A stretch of 6,182 nucleotides of DNA from Chitinophaga pinensis (lineage in GTDB: Bacteria > Bacteroidota > Bacteroidia > Chitinophagales > Chitinophagaceae), in contig CAMBGO010000144.1 of assembly GCA_945866165.1 (NCBI GenBank), positions 1 through 6,182 on the forward strand, written 5' to 3'. Both the position numbers and the translations under genes were made by a program. The notes under the pieces were generated by a model. That model ran no database searches and had not been told where the DNA came from. It saw only the letters and a list, made by a program, of their open reading frames with translations. Within the stretch, counting starts at the first letter, position 1; every line of letters begins with the position of its first letter. Of the stretch, positions 1 to 6,026 are shown piece after piece.

Positions 1-1391
1 GCTTCTACTTTAATATAGTTGTCGTTATCCTCAAGAATAACAAACTGTAACCCCTTTAATATTTTGACAACCGTTTTTCTTTCATATTGTTTGCCACTTA
101 ACTTTTTTAAGTAACTGTAATCGAGTATGATGATTGGTTGTGTTTTTGGCGCTGGGTAAACATCAACTGGATTACTTCCCAATACACCATCGGCCTCACT
201 GCAAATCAGGTTGGTTGCTAGTTTCAAGACTTCCAATGTTTGTCCTATATCTACTCCCTTTTCAAAATGCATGGCTGCATCGGTTCTTAGCTGATGTTTG
301 AAAGAAGACTTTCTTATGCTAACAGGATTAAAGAAGGCGCTTTCAAGAAATATATTTTTTGTTGAATCACTAACCCCACTATCTAACCCACCAAAAACTC
401 CTCCAATACACATGGGCTTGCTTTCGTTGTCACATATCATCAGATCTCCTGCAGTCAATGTTCTTTCTTTTTCATCAAGACTTTTAAAAATTGTACCTGC
501 AGCCAGGTTTTTGACCCTGACCTTTCCACCATTTATTTTGTCTGCATCAAATGCATGCAATGGTTGACCACAGTCATGCAACACATAGTTTGTTATATCT
601 ACTATGTTGTTGATAGGGCGTTGTCCAATGGCTTTCAATCGTTGCTGCATCCATGTTGCCGAAGGCTTTATTGTAACATCTGAAATAAGCATTCCGGTAT
701 AACGTGGACAATCTTCGTTGTTTTCAATTATGACTTCAATTGGACATGAATTTTCGAAATCTTTGATATTCTTTTCCAACTTAATAATCGGCGTTAATGC
801 AAGTCCTTCATGGTGGTTTAAATAAGCACATATATCCCTTGCAACACCGAGGTGACTCATTGCATCACTGCGGTTGGGGGTAAGTCCTATTTCAATGATG
901 TGGTCTTCATAGGGATTAAAGATTTCAAACACTGGTATCCCAACTGGTGTAGCAGCATTTAATATATGAATACCACTATGGTCGCTGCCAATACCAATCT
1001 CATCGTCGGCGCAAATCATTCCATGGCTCTCGCTACCACGGATTTTCATGGCTTTCATAGTGAGTGGCTCGCCATTGGTTGGAAAGATGGTCGCGCCAAC
1101 AGGTGCAACAATTACTTTTTGTCCTGCCGCAACATTGGGTGCTCCACAAACAATTTGAAGTGTTGATGAACCGCCAATATTCACTTCAGTTATAGACAGT
1201 TTATCCGCATTGGGATGTTTTATAACGCTCAATACTTCACCTGTTACCAATCCATTGAGGTTTCCTTTAACTTCCTCATATTTTTCGAAGCCCTCAACTT
1301 CTAAACCGATTGAATTGAGGATTCCCATCAATTTTTCTGGAGCGATGGGCTCATTGAAATAATCCATTAACCATTTATAAGATATCGTCAT
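1..1391 (-). CDS. pheT: Phenylalanyl-tRNA synthetase beta subunit, N-terminal 463 codons (cut by left edge)
   Basis: The beta chain of the alpha2-beta2 cytosolic enzyme that charges tRNA-Phe with phenylalanine; this chain binds tRNA and edits mischarged Tyr-tRNA. Read on the minus strand from ATG at 1391-1389, the frame stays open to the window edge, giving 463 of an expected ~800 residues. Visible parts: an N-terminal piece (1-40); an OB-fold tRNA-binding domain (about 42-150, with HPNADKL at 59-65 and CGAPN at 82-86); the B3/B4 editing domain (about 210-400, with NNIVDITNYV at 261-270, QPLHAFD at 276-282 and RTDAAMHFEKGVD at 369-381); and the start of B5 (about 411 on). The His of PLHAFD belongs to the editing site in characterised homologues. 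The missing C-terminal part would hold the rest of B5, the catalytic-like fold and the anticodon-binding domain. pheS is not on its 5' side; the upstream neighbour is divergent dnaB. The start matches the family N-terminus, and only a weak AGGCAG-like purine stretch precedes it. Confidence 0.97.
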   Translation of the reverse strand, partial: MTISYKWLMDYFNEPIAPEKLMGILNSIGLEVEGFEKYEEVKGNLNGLVTGEVLSVIKHPNADKLSITEVNIGGSSTLQIVCGAPNVAAGQKVIVAPVGATIFPTNGEPLTMKAMKIRGSESHGMICADDEIGIGSDHSGIHILNAATPVGIPVFEIFNPYEDHIIEIGLTPNRSDAMSHLGVARDICAYLNHHEGLALTPIIKLEKNIKDFENSCPIEVIIENNEDCPRYTGMLISDVTIKPSATWMQQRLKAIGQRPINNIVDITNYVLHDCGQPLHAFDADKINGGKVRVKNLAAGTIFKSLDEKERTLTAGDLMICDNESKPMCIGGVFGGLDSGVSDSTKNIFLESAFFNPVSIRKSSFKHQLRTDAAMHFEKGVDIGQTLEVLKLATNLICSEADGVLGSNPVDVYPAPKTQPIIILDYSYLKKLSGKQYERKTVVKILKGLQFVILEDNDNYIKVE

Positions 1392-1411
1392 GTCTGCCTG
1401 CTTAAGTAGTG

Positions 1412-1419
1412 CAAAGATA
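1412..1419 (-). promoter_or_regulatory. Candidate -7 promoter element for pheT
   Basis: On the minus strand this reads TATCTTTG, an exact match to the Bacteroidota -7 consensus TAnnTTTG. It would put the transcript start near 1406, leaving a leader of only about 15 nt before the pheT ATG, too short for an attenuator. No TTG-type -33 element is seen at the expected 19-21 bp distance, so the call is tentative. Confidence 0.4.
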
Positions 1420-1510
1420 ATGATTGAAGTTGGGAGTTTTGGGTGGCTTGCTTTTGTGAATTAAGGTCAAAAAGTAAACAACAGGGTAATTGGGTTCAAC
1501 ATAAATACAT

Positions 1511-1539
1511 GGAATTTTATTTGTGATTGCCAAAATTCC
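1511..1539. repeat. 8-bp inverted repeat with 13-nt loop
   Basis: GGAATTTT at 1511-1518 is the exact reverse complement of AAAATTCC at 1532-1539. An 8-bp palindrome, CTACGTAG, starts at 1539 and abuts the right arm. The arms are AT-rich and no U-tract follows, so this is a poor terminator. It could be an operator for either divergent gene, or chance in AT-rich DNA. Confidence 0.3.
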
Positions 1540-1585
1540 TACGTAGAAAAGTTTTACAATAGTTTTGTTTATAATTATTTGAAAT

Positions 1586-1636
1586 TGTGGATTGGCTTGC
1601 AAAAACTGTGGATTATGTAAGATTGATTGTGGATAT
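1586..1636. repeat. Three DnaA-box-like motifs at exact 21-bp spacing
   Basis: TGTGGATTG (1586-1594), TGTGGATTA (1607-1615) and TGTGGATAT (1628-1636) share TGTGGAT and begin exactly 21 bp apart, placing them on the same face of the helix. Against the relaxed DnaA box TGTGNAWAA (reverse complement of TTWTNCACA) they have two, one and one mismatches. Related TGTGAAT motifs occur at 1455-1463 (one mismatch) and 1660-1668 (two mismatches). The array ends 3 bp before the presumed -33 element of dnaB. DnaA or another phased DNA-binding protein could bind here; the role is inferred. Confidence 0.5.
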
Positions 1637-1639
1637 ACG

Positions 1640-1669
1640 TTGATTTTATAGGGATTTCATGTGAATTTG
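1640..1669 (+). promoter_or_regulatory. Candidate dnaB promoter (-33/-7, Bacteroidota type)
   Basis: TTG at 1640-1642 is followed after 19 bp by TGAATTTG at 1662-1669, one base from the Bacteroidota -7 consensus TAnnTTTG and at the usual spacing. Transcription would start near 1674, giving an AT-rich leader of about 110 nt before the dnaB ATG. The -7 element overlaps a degenerate DnaA-like motif (1660-1668). An alternative is TTGACA at 1745-1750 with TAAAAT at 1770-1775, but its 19-bp spacer is long for a housekeeping -35/-10 pair and the transcript would be almost leaderless. Confidence 0.35.
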
Positions 1670-1782
1670 ATGTTCTCAATTAATAATTTGATAATTTAAC
1701 GGAGTTTAGATTCACAACATTAAATTCGCCATGCTTCGCTTTTATTGACAAAAGATATTTTTCAAATTTTAAAATTAGATTC

Positions 1783-3339
1783 ATGGATTCAACCAACCGG
1801 AACACAGACAGGAGGAATAGGCGCAAGACTGATTTACAGGTTACCGGTATGGCTTTCGGAAAAATTCCACCCCAATCCCGCGAATTGGAAGAAGCAGTTC
1901 TTGGCGCATTGATGCTAGAAAAAGGGGCCTTTGATCAGGTTGCCAATATTCTAAAACCTGAATGTTTTTATGTTGAAACCCATCAAGTGATTTTTCGTTC
2001 CATTTTACAACTCAATGCTGAGAATAAGCCTGTTGATCTTCTTACTGTTGTTGAAGAATTGAAGTCAATGAGTGCCCTTGATGAAGTAGGCGGTCCTTAT
2101 TATATTTCTAAACTCACCAATGCAGTAGTTTCTGCAGCAAATATTGAGGCACACGCCCGTATCATTCTTGAAAAATTTATTCAACGTGAGTTAATTCGTA
2201 TAAGCAGTGAAGTTATTAATGAAGCTTATGATGAATCAACGGATGTATTTGACCTGCTTGACCATGCTGAATCAAAACTTTTCGAGATCACCAACGGGCA
2301 TCTTAAAAAAGAATTTGATACACTTGGAAAGGTTGTGATGAATACGGTAACACGTATAGATGAAATGCGCAGCAAGAATGAAGATGTTACAGGTGTTCCT
2401 TCAGGTTTTCCAACATTGGATCGTGTTACCTATGGTTGGCAGCCATCTGATCTAATCATTCTTGCAGCACGTCCATCAGTGGGTAAAACCGCATTTGCGC
2501 TTAACCTGGCTCGCAATGCTGCATTGCATCCTACCAAGCCAACATCAGTTGCCTTCTTTAGTTTAGAGATGAGTTCCGGCCAGTTGGTACAACGTATATT
2601 ATCAGCAGAAAGTGAGATATGGTTAGAGAAAATTTCCAGGGGTAGGATGGAAGATCATGAGATGCAACAGCTGTATAAAAAAGGAATTGAACCGTTAACA
2701 AAGGCGAATATATTTATCGATGATTCTGCGGCACTGAATATTTTTGAACTGCGTGCAAAATGTAGAAGGCTAAAAAACAAACACAACGTTGGTTTGATTC
2801 TTATTGATTACTTGCAATTGATGAGTGGTACAAGTGAGAACAGAAATGGTAATCGTGAGCAGGAAATAAGTACCATCTCAAGAAACCTAAAACAGCTTGC
2901 AAAAGAACTACAGATTCCGATTATTGCATTGAGTCAGTTGAGTCGTGAAGTTGAAAAAAGAAAAGAAACAAATAAAGTTCCTCAACTTTCAGACCTTCGT
3001 GAGTCTGGTGCTATTGAACAGGATGCAGACATGGTAATGTTTTTATACAGACCCGATTATTACGATATCACTACCAATGATATGGGAGAAGATACCAAAG
3101 GTGATGTGTATGTAAAAATTGCAAAGCACCGTAATGGGTCACTCGAAAACATAAAACTCAAGGCCAAATTACATATCCAGAAATTTATTGAAAGTGAGAG
3201 CATTGATCCTTTTTCACAAGGATCGAATTCCGGCGGAAGTTGGAAGCCTATAAGCGATGGTCCCAATGCCAAGCTATTTATTCAAAAGGGAAGCAGGATG
3301 AATGATGCACCAGGTGAAGCTGAGGATGCCCCATTCTAA
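1783..3339 (+). CDS. dnaB: Replicative DNA helicase DnaB
   Basis: The hexameric ATP-driven helicase that unwinds DNA at the replication fork and recruits primase. All 518 codons are intact. The N-terminal primase-interaction domain covers about residues 28-130 (PPQSRELEEAVLGALM at 29-44), followed by a linker and then the RecA-like motor from about 200. Walker A is ARPSVGKT (229-236, Lys235 and Thr236). The SLEM motif (260-263) carries the presumed catalytic Glu262. Walker B is LILIDYLQL (338-346, Asp342). SQLSR (384-388) and RESGAIEQDAD (406-416) are family motifs, and KHRNG (448-452) carries the Lys and arginine finger that act across subunits. No intein is present. It is longer than E. coli DnaB (471 residues) because of a basic N-terminal extension (1-25, rich in Arg) and a Gly/Ser-rich, acidic C-terminal tail (about 475-518). 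The ATG at 1783 keeps the basic extension; Met23 is an alternative start. No Shine-Dalgarno sequence is visible. rsmE follows after 18 bp. Confidence 0.98.
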   Translation: MDSTNRNTDRRNRRKTDLQVTGMAFGKIPPQSRELEEAVLGALMLEKGAFDQVANILKPECFYVETHQVIFRSILQLNAENKPVDLLTVVEELKSMSALDEVGGPYYISKLTNAVVSAANIEAHARIILEKFIQRELIRISSEVINEAYDESTDVFDLLDHAESKLFEITNGHLKKEFDTLGKVVMNTVTRIDEMRSKNEDVTGVPSGFPTLDRVTYGWQPSDLIILAARPSVGKTAFALNLARNAALHPTKPTSVAFFSLEMSSGQLVQRILSAESEIWLEKISRGRMEDHEMQQLYKKGIEPLTKANIFIDDSAALNIFELRAKCRRLKNKHNVGLILIDYLQLMSGTSENRNGNREQEISTISRNLKQLAKELQIPIIALSQLSREVEKRKETNKVPQLSDLRESGAIEQDADMVMFLYRPDYYDITTNDMGEDTKGDVYVKIAKHRNGSLENIKLKAKLHIQKFIESESIDPFSQGSNSGGSWKPISDGPNAKLFIQKGSRMNDAPGEAEDAPF

Positions 3340-3357
3340 GGATTTTTATATATTTAA

Positions 3358-4056
3358 ATGATGAATGAAATTCCTTTCTTTTATTATTCCGCATTGATGG
3401 ATGCACATGGAAGTATACTCTTGGATGAGGATACGAGGCGTCATGTTGTTACGGTGTTAAGAATGCAGGCTGGAAGTCAACTTATGCTAATGGATGGAAA
3501 AGGACTTGCTGCTAATGTTGTTGTAGAGCAGGCCGATAAGAAAATACTAAGGGTTTCAATTAGTGAGAAAAAATCATATCCTCAGCCAATTAGTAAAACA
3601 ATTCTTGCCATTTCGTTACTGAAAAATACAAGTCGATTTGAATGGATGCTTGAAAAAGTGACTGAAATTGGATTGACAGATGTTGTGCCAATTATTTCAG
3701 AAAGAACAGAAAAGATTCATTTTCGAGAAGATCGCATGAGGCAAATCATCATTAGTGCTGCAATTCAATCAAAACAAATGTGGATGCCCGTTTTACATGC
3801 ACCTAAAAAATTTGAAGAACTCATTGCCAATTCAACAGGAACCAGCAAATTTATTGCTCATTGTTTAAGTGGTGAGAAAAAAACATTAAGCCGGCAAGAC
3901 GAAGACAGCTTGCTACTCGTTGGTCCAGAGGGTGACTTTACTTCTTCTGAAATTGAATTGGCTCTTCAACATTCTTTCATTCCTGTTTCATTAGGTGAAT
4001 CAAGGTTGAGAACGGAAACAGCAGGGGTAGTTGGAGCCGTGTTGATGAAGATCTAG
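3358..4056 (+). CDS. rsmE: 16S rRNA (uracil-1498-N3)-methyltransferase RsmE
   Basis: An S-adenosylmethionine-dependent SPOUT (trefoil-knot) enzyme that methylates N3 of U1498 in helix 44 of 16S rRNA. The protein has 232 residues, normal for the family. The N-terminal PUA-like RNA-binding domain covers about 1-72 (HVVTVLRMQAG at 29-39). The knot domain holds RFEWMLEKVTEIGL (93-106), GPEGDF (189-194) and LGESRLRTETA (212-222), which form the cofactor pocket; the usual GPEGGF has Asp193 in place of the second Gly of the GG pair. The start is a tandem ATGATG at 3358 and 3361, and either Met could be used; no ribosome-binding site is seen. It lies 18 bp after dnaB without a terminator, so it is probably read from the dnaB promoter. 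Its TAG stop overlaps the stop of the converging terC gene by 4 bp. Confidence 0.95.
   Translation: MMNEIPFFYYSALMDAHGSILLDEDTRRHVVTVLRMQAGSQLMLMDGKGLAANVVVEQADKKILRVSISEKKSYPQPISKTILAISLLKNTSRFEWMLEKVTEIGLTDVVPIISERTEKIHFREDRMRQIIISAAIQSKQMWMPVLHAPKKFEELIANSTGTSKFIAHCLSGEKKTLSRQDEDSLLLVGPEGDFTSSEIELALQHSFIPVSLGESRLRTETAGVVGAVLMKI
4053..4056. other. Shared CTAG: overlapping stop codons of convergent rsmE and terC
   Basis: The palindrome CTAG provides the TAG stop of rsmE on the plus strand (4054-4056) and the TAG stop of the TerC gene on the minus strand (4055-4053). There is no untranslated space between the two genes, so each transcript must end inside, or run antisense into, the other gene. 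Confidence 0.95.
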
Positions 4057-4850
4057 ATTGTTTCGTTTGATTCATCAAGTTTCGGTTCATATAATTCAAC
4101 CGGTTTAGAAAGTTTTTTCTTTTTGCGCATTCTCATATTTAACAATTCTACTGCAAAGGAAAAGGTCATTGCAAAATAGATATATCCTTTTTCAATATGA
4201 CTGCCATGAAATGGTTGTAAACCCTCAAAGAAAAGGCTAAAGCCAACCATTAATAAGAAAGAAAGTGCAAGCATCTTCAGTGTTGGATGTTTGTGAATAA
4301 ACGTAGAAATCTTTTCTGAAAAGAAAAACATAATCACCATGGCAATAACAACAGCAATGATCATGATCTCAACATGTTGTGCCATTCCAACTGCAGTGAT
4401 GATGCTATCGAATGAGAAGATCATGTCAATAAATAATATTTGAGCCATTAAACTTGCAAACGAGGGCTTCTTTCCACTTGAATTCAACGCATAATTTTCA
4501 TCACCCTCCAGCTTTTCATGTATTTCTTTTACCGTTTTGTAAAGCAGAAATAATCCTCCACTGAATAAGATGATATTTCTGAGGTTAAAACCATAGTGAA
4601 TGTTGTTTAAATTAATTCCGAAGAGCTCTTTGTTCCCGTTTGTAACGAGCCATCCAAGTGTCAGCAAAAGACATATCCGTATGGTGATACCAAGCACCAT
4701 CCATATTCTTCTTGATAATAATTTTTTTTCTTTTTCAATCCTTCCCATTAGAATGGAAACAAAAATTACATTGTCAATGCCAAGAACGATTTCGAGTAAT
4801 GAAAGTGTTACCAAACTAATCAGTGAATCTAATGTAAGTAGTGATGTCAT
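4053..4850 (-). CDS. TerC-family integral membrane protein (probable Mn2+ exporter)
   Basis: A polytopic inner-membrane protein of 265 residues. Characterised relatives (TerC, Alx, YkoY/MeeF) are linked to tellurite resistance or manganese efflux; export of Mn2+ is inferred here, not shown. About seven hydrophobic segments lie near 8-34, 49-70, 91-106, 131-157, 160-177, 190-209 and 222-238. The two acidic membrane motifs of the family are present: LEIVLGIDNVIF (19-30, Glu20, Asp26, Asn27) and FIDMIFSFDSI (140-150, Asp142, Asp148). The last 25 residues form a hydrophilic tail that starts with a basic cluster (RMRKKKK, 240-246) and is probably cytoplasmic. No CBS or CorC domain follows, so this is the short form. 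ATG at 4850 begins only 6 bp after the pyrD stop, so the gene is likely co-transcribed and perhaps translationally coupled with pyrD. No other tellurite-resistance gene is visible, so the ter name should not be read as a phenotype. Confidence 0.92.
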   Translation of the reverse strand: MTSLLTLDSLISLVTLSLLEIVLGIDNVIFVSILMGRIEKEKKLLSRRIWMVLGITIRICLLLTLGWLVTNGNKELFGINLNNIHYGFNLRNIILFSGGLFLLYKTVKEIHEKLEGDENYALNSSGKKPSFASLMAQILFIDMIFSFDSIITAVGMAQHVEIMIIAVVIAMVIMFFFSEKISTFIHKHPTLKMLALSFLLMVGFSLFFEGLQPFHGSHIEKGYIYFAMTFSFAVELLNMRMRKKKKLSKPVELYEPKLDESNETI

Positions 4851-4856
4851 GGGATG

Positions 4857-5906
4857 CTAAATTTTTTTACATATTTTTTTTACAATGCTAGGTCCTTCAT
4901 AGATAAAACCTGTCCATACCTGTACCAATGATGCGCCCAATTTGAATTTACTATTTGCATCTTCGCCATTGAAAATACCACCGCTTGCTAGAATAGGTAT
5001 GTTGCCATTTGTTAATGCAAATATTTCCTTTAGTATAAAATCAGCATTAGATTTCAATGGCATGCCACTCAATCCGCCCATGCCTATTTGATCAGCTTTT
5101 TGTTTTGCTTCTGCAGACAGAACTTCTCTTGATATTGTTGTATTGCTTGAAACGATCCCATCAAGTCCAATACTGGAAGCTATTTCAGCGATATCCTGTA
5201 GTTGTTCATTTGTTAAGTCAGGCGCAATTTTTAAAAGCAAGGGTTTGGGGGTTGGTCTTTTTTTATTATTTTCTTGAAGCGTTCCAAGGATTTTCAACAG
5301 TGAATCTTTTTCCTGCAATTCACGAAGTCCTGGTGTATTTGGAGAACTTACATTCACAACAAAGTAATCAACCACATCAAAAAGTTCGTTGAAGCAAATT
5401 TCATAATCTTTCCAGGCTTCTTCATTAGGGGTATTTTTGTTTTTACCAATGTTTCCACCAATTATCATTCGTTTTGAAATAGGTGTTGTGATGTTTTTTT
5501 CTTTCCATTGGGCAAGTCGTTTTTTTATTGATTGCACACCATCATTGTTGAAGCCCATTCTATTGATGAGTGCCTTATCTGATTTAATCCTAAAAAGCCT
5601 TGGTTTATCATTACCTTTTTGTGGTAATGGGGTTGCAGTTCCTATTTCAACAAATCCAAAACCCAGTGCTTCCAATTCCCTTAAATAGACTGCATTTTTG
5701 TCAAAACCCGCTCCAAGACCAACGGGGTTTTTGAAGGTGATTCCCCAGATTTCACGCTTTAGTGTTTCTCCTTTTGGAGTAAAAATATAACTGATTAGTG
5801 CTTTGAAAAGGCCAACAGAACAGATCCTTTTTAATAAGTTCATTGACACATAATGGGCATTTTCAGCCTCAAGTAAAAAGAGTATATCTCTGAAAAAGGA
5901 ATACAT
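4857..5906 (-). CDS. pyrD: Dihydroorotate dehydrogenase (quinone), class 2
   Basis: An FMN enzyme that oxidises dihydroorotate to orotate, the fourth step of UMP synthesis, passing electrons to membrane quinone. The 349 residues fit class 2. The N-terminal stretch (1-40, with FLLEAENAHY at 10-19) is the amphipathic membrane-associated part that marks the quinone-dependent class. The TIM barrel follows: GAGFDKNA (65-72, Lys70), EIGTATPLPQ (87-96), RMGFNNDG (116-123), NVSSPNTPGL (185-194), where Ser188 aligns with the catalytic base and Asn190 with a substrate ligand, KIAPD (226-230), SSNTT (253-257, Asn255), and the phosphate-binding ASGGI (307-311) with WTGFIY (331-336). All key residues appear intact. 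ATG at 5906 gives the full family N-terminus; no clear Shine-Dalgarno sequence precedes it. A small inverted repeat sits 5 bp upstream. The TerC gene begins 6 bp downstream. Confidence 0.97.
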   Translation of the reverse strand: MYSFFRDILFLLEAENAHYVSMNLLKRICSVGLFKALISYIFTPKGETLKREIWGITFKNPVGLGAGFDKNAVYLRELEALGFGFVEIGTATPLPQKGNDKPRLFRIKSDKALINRMGFNNDGVQSIKKRLAQWKEKNITTPISKRMIIGGNIGKNKNTPNEEAWKDYEICFNELFDVVDYFVVNVSSPNTPGLRELQEKDSLLKILGTLQENNKKRPTPKPLLLKIAPDLTNEQLQDIAEIASSIGLDGIVSSNTTISREVLSAEAKQKADQIGMGGLSGMPLKSNADFILKEIFALTNGNIPILASGGIFNGEDANSKFKLGASLVQVWTGFIYEGPSIVKKICKKI

Positions 5907-5911
5907 GTTAG

Positions 5912-5929
5912 CGAAGTTATATCACTTCG
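5912..5929. repeat. 6-bp perfect inverted repeat just upstream of pyrD
   Basis: CGAAGT (5912-5917) and ACTTCG (5924-5929) are exact reverse complements around a 6-nt spacer. The repeat ends 5 bp before the pyrD start codon, so it would be either a hairpin in the pyrD leader near the ribosome or a short operator. In the pyrD transcript the arms read CGAAGU and ACUUCG. It could be chance. Confidence 0.35.
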
Positions 5930-5931
5930 TA

Positions 5932-5968
5932 CAAAAACTGCTAGGGTAATTCTCTTTCATGCAATGCC
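5932..5968 (-). promoter_or_regulatory. Weak candidate pyrD promoter
   Basis: On the minus strand, AGTTTTTG (5939-5932) has the TTTG half of the Bacteroidota -7 element but lacks its TA. A TTG lies about 22 bp further upstream, near 5962-5964, at the long end of the accepted spacing. This is the best candidate between pyrD and the thiolase gene, but it is poor. Confidence 0.2.
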
Positions 5969-5996
5969 CCTAACTTTTTACATCATTAATAATCCG

Positions 5997-6004
5997 TAAA
6001 TTTG
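5997..6004 (+). promoter_or_regulatory. Candidate -7 promoter element for the thiolase gene
   Basis: TAAATTTG exactly matches the Bacteroidota -7 consensus TAnnTTTG. It would start transcription near 6009, about 18 nt before the thiolase ATG. No clear TTG is present at the -33 position; the corresponding stretch is T-rich (around 5974-5979). Confidence 0.45.
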
Positions 6005-6026
6005 GAATGGGTTAAAAACTTATTTT

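Larger units (their letters stand above)
1392..1782. other. Divergent intergenic region between pheT and dnaB
   Basis: This 391-bp gene-free stretch separates two divergent housekeeping genes. It holds the pheT -7 candidate next to pheT, a short inverted repeat (1511-1539), three phased TGTGGAT motifs (1586-1636), a candidate dnaB promoter (1640-1669), and a very AT-rich leader up to the dnaB start. I see no convincing coding sequence: the only ORF over 60 codons (minus strand, 1602-1402) has no recognisable motif and covers the presumed pheT promoter. No tRNA-like cloverleaf, riboswitch core or strong intrinsic terminator was recognised. Confidence 0.6.

Noticed and set aside
298..567. 89-codon plus-strand ORF, and a similar one at 966-1166
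   Set aside because: Both lie antisense within pheT, whose minus-strand reading shows clear family motifs throughout.
1402..1602. 66-codon minus-strand ORF in the pheT-dnaB spacer
   Set aside because: It has no recognisable motif, covers the pheT -7 candidate and the first of the phased repeats, and its composition resembles translated AT-rich spacer.
1745..1775. TTGACA with TAAAAT as a sigma-70-style dnaB promoter
   Set aside because: The 19-bp spacer is long, transcription would start at about the ATG, and primary Bacteroidota promoters usually follow the TTG/TAnnTTTG pattern. Kept only as an alternative.
3060..3272. 70-codon minus-strand ORF
   Set aside because: It is antisense to the conserved end of dnaB and has no motif of its own.
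1783..3339. Intein or frameshift in dnaB
   Set aside because: DnaB is a common intein host, so it was checked: the Walker A and later motifs are continuous and the frame is intact.
4108..4126. AGAAA/TTTCT hairpin followed by T residues as a terminator for rsmE
   Set aside because: The stem is only five A/T-rich pairs and lies within the terC coding sequence; it is too weak to call.
4600..4860. Plus-strand ORFs opposite terC and pyrD (4600-4860, 5057-5392, 5437-5688)
   Set aside because: They are antisense to well-supported genes; the hydrophobic look comes from the complementary strand of membrane or barrel codons.
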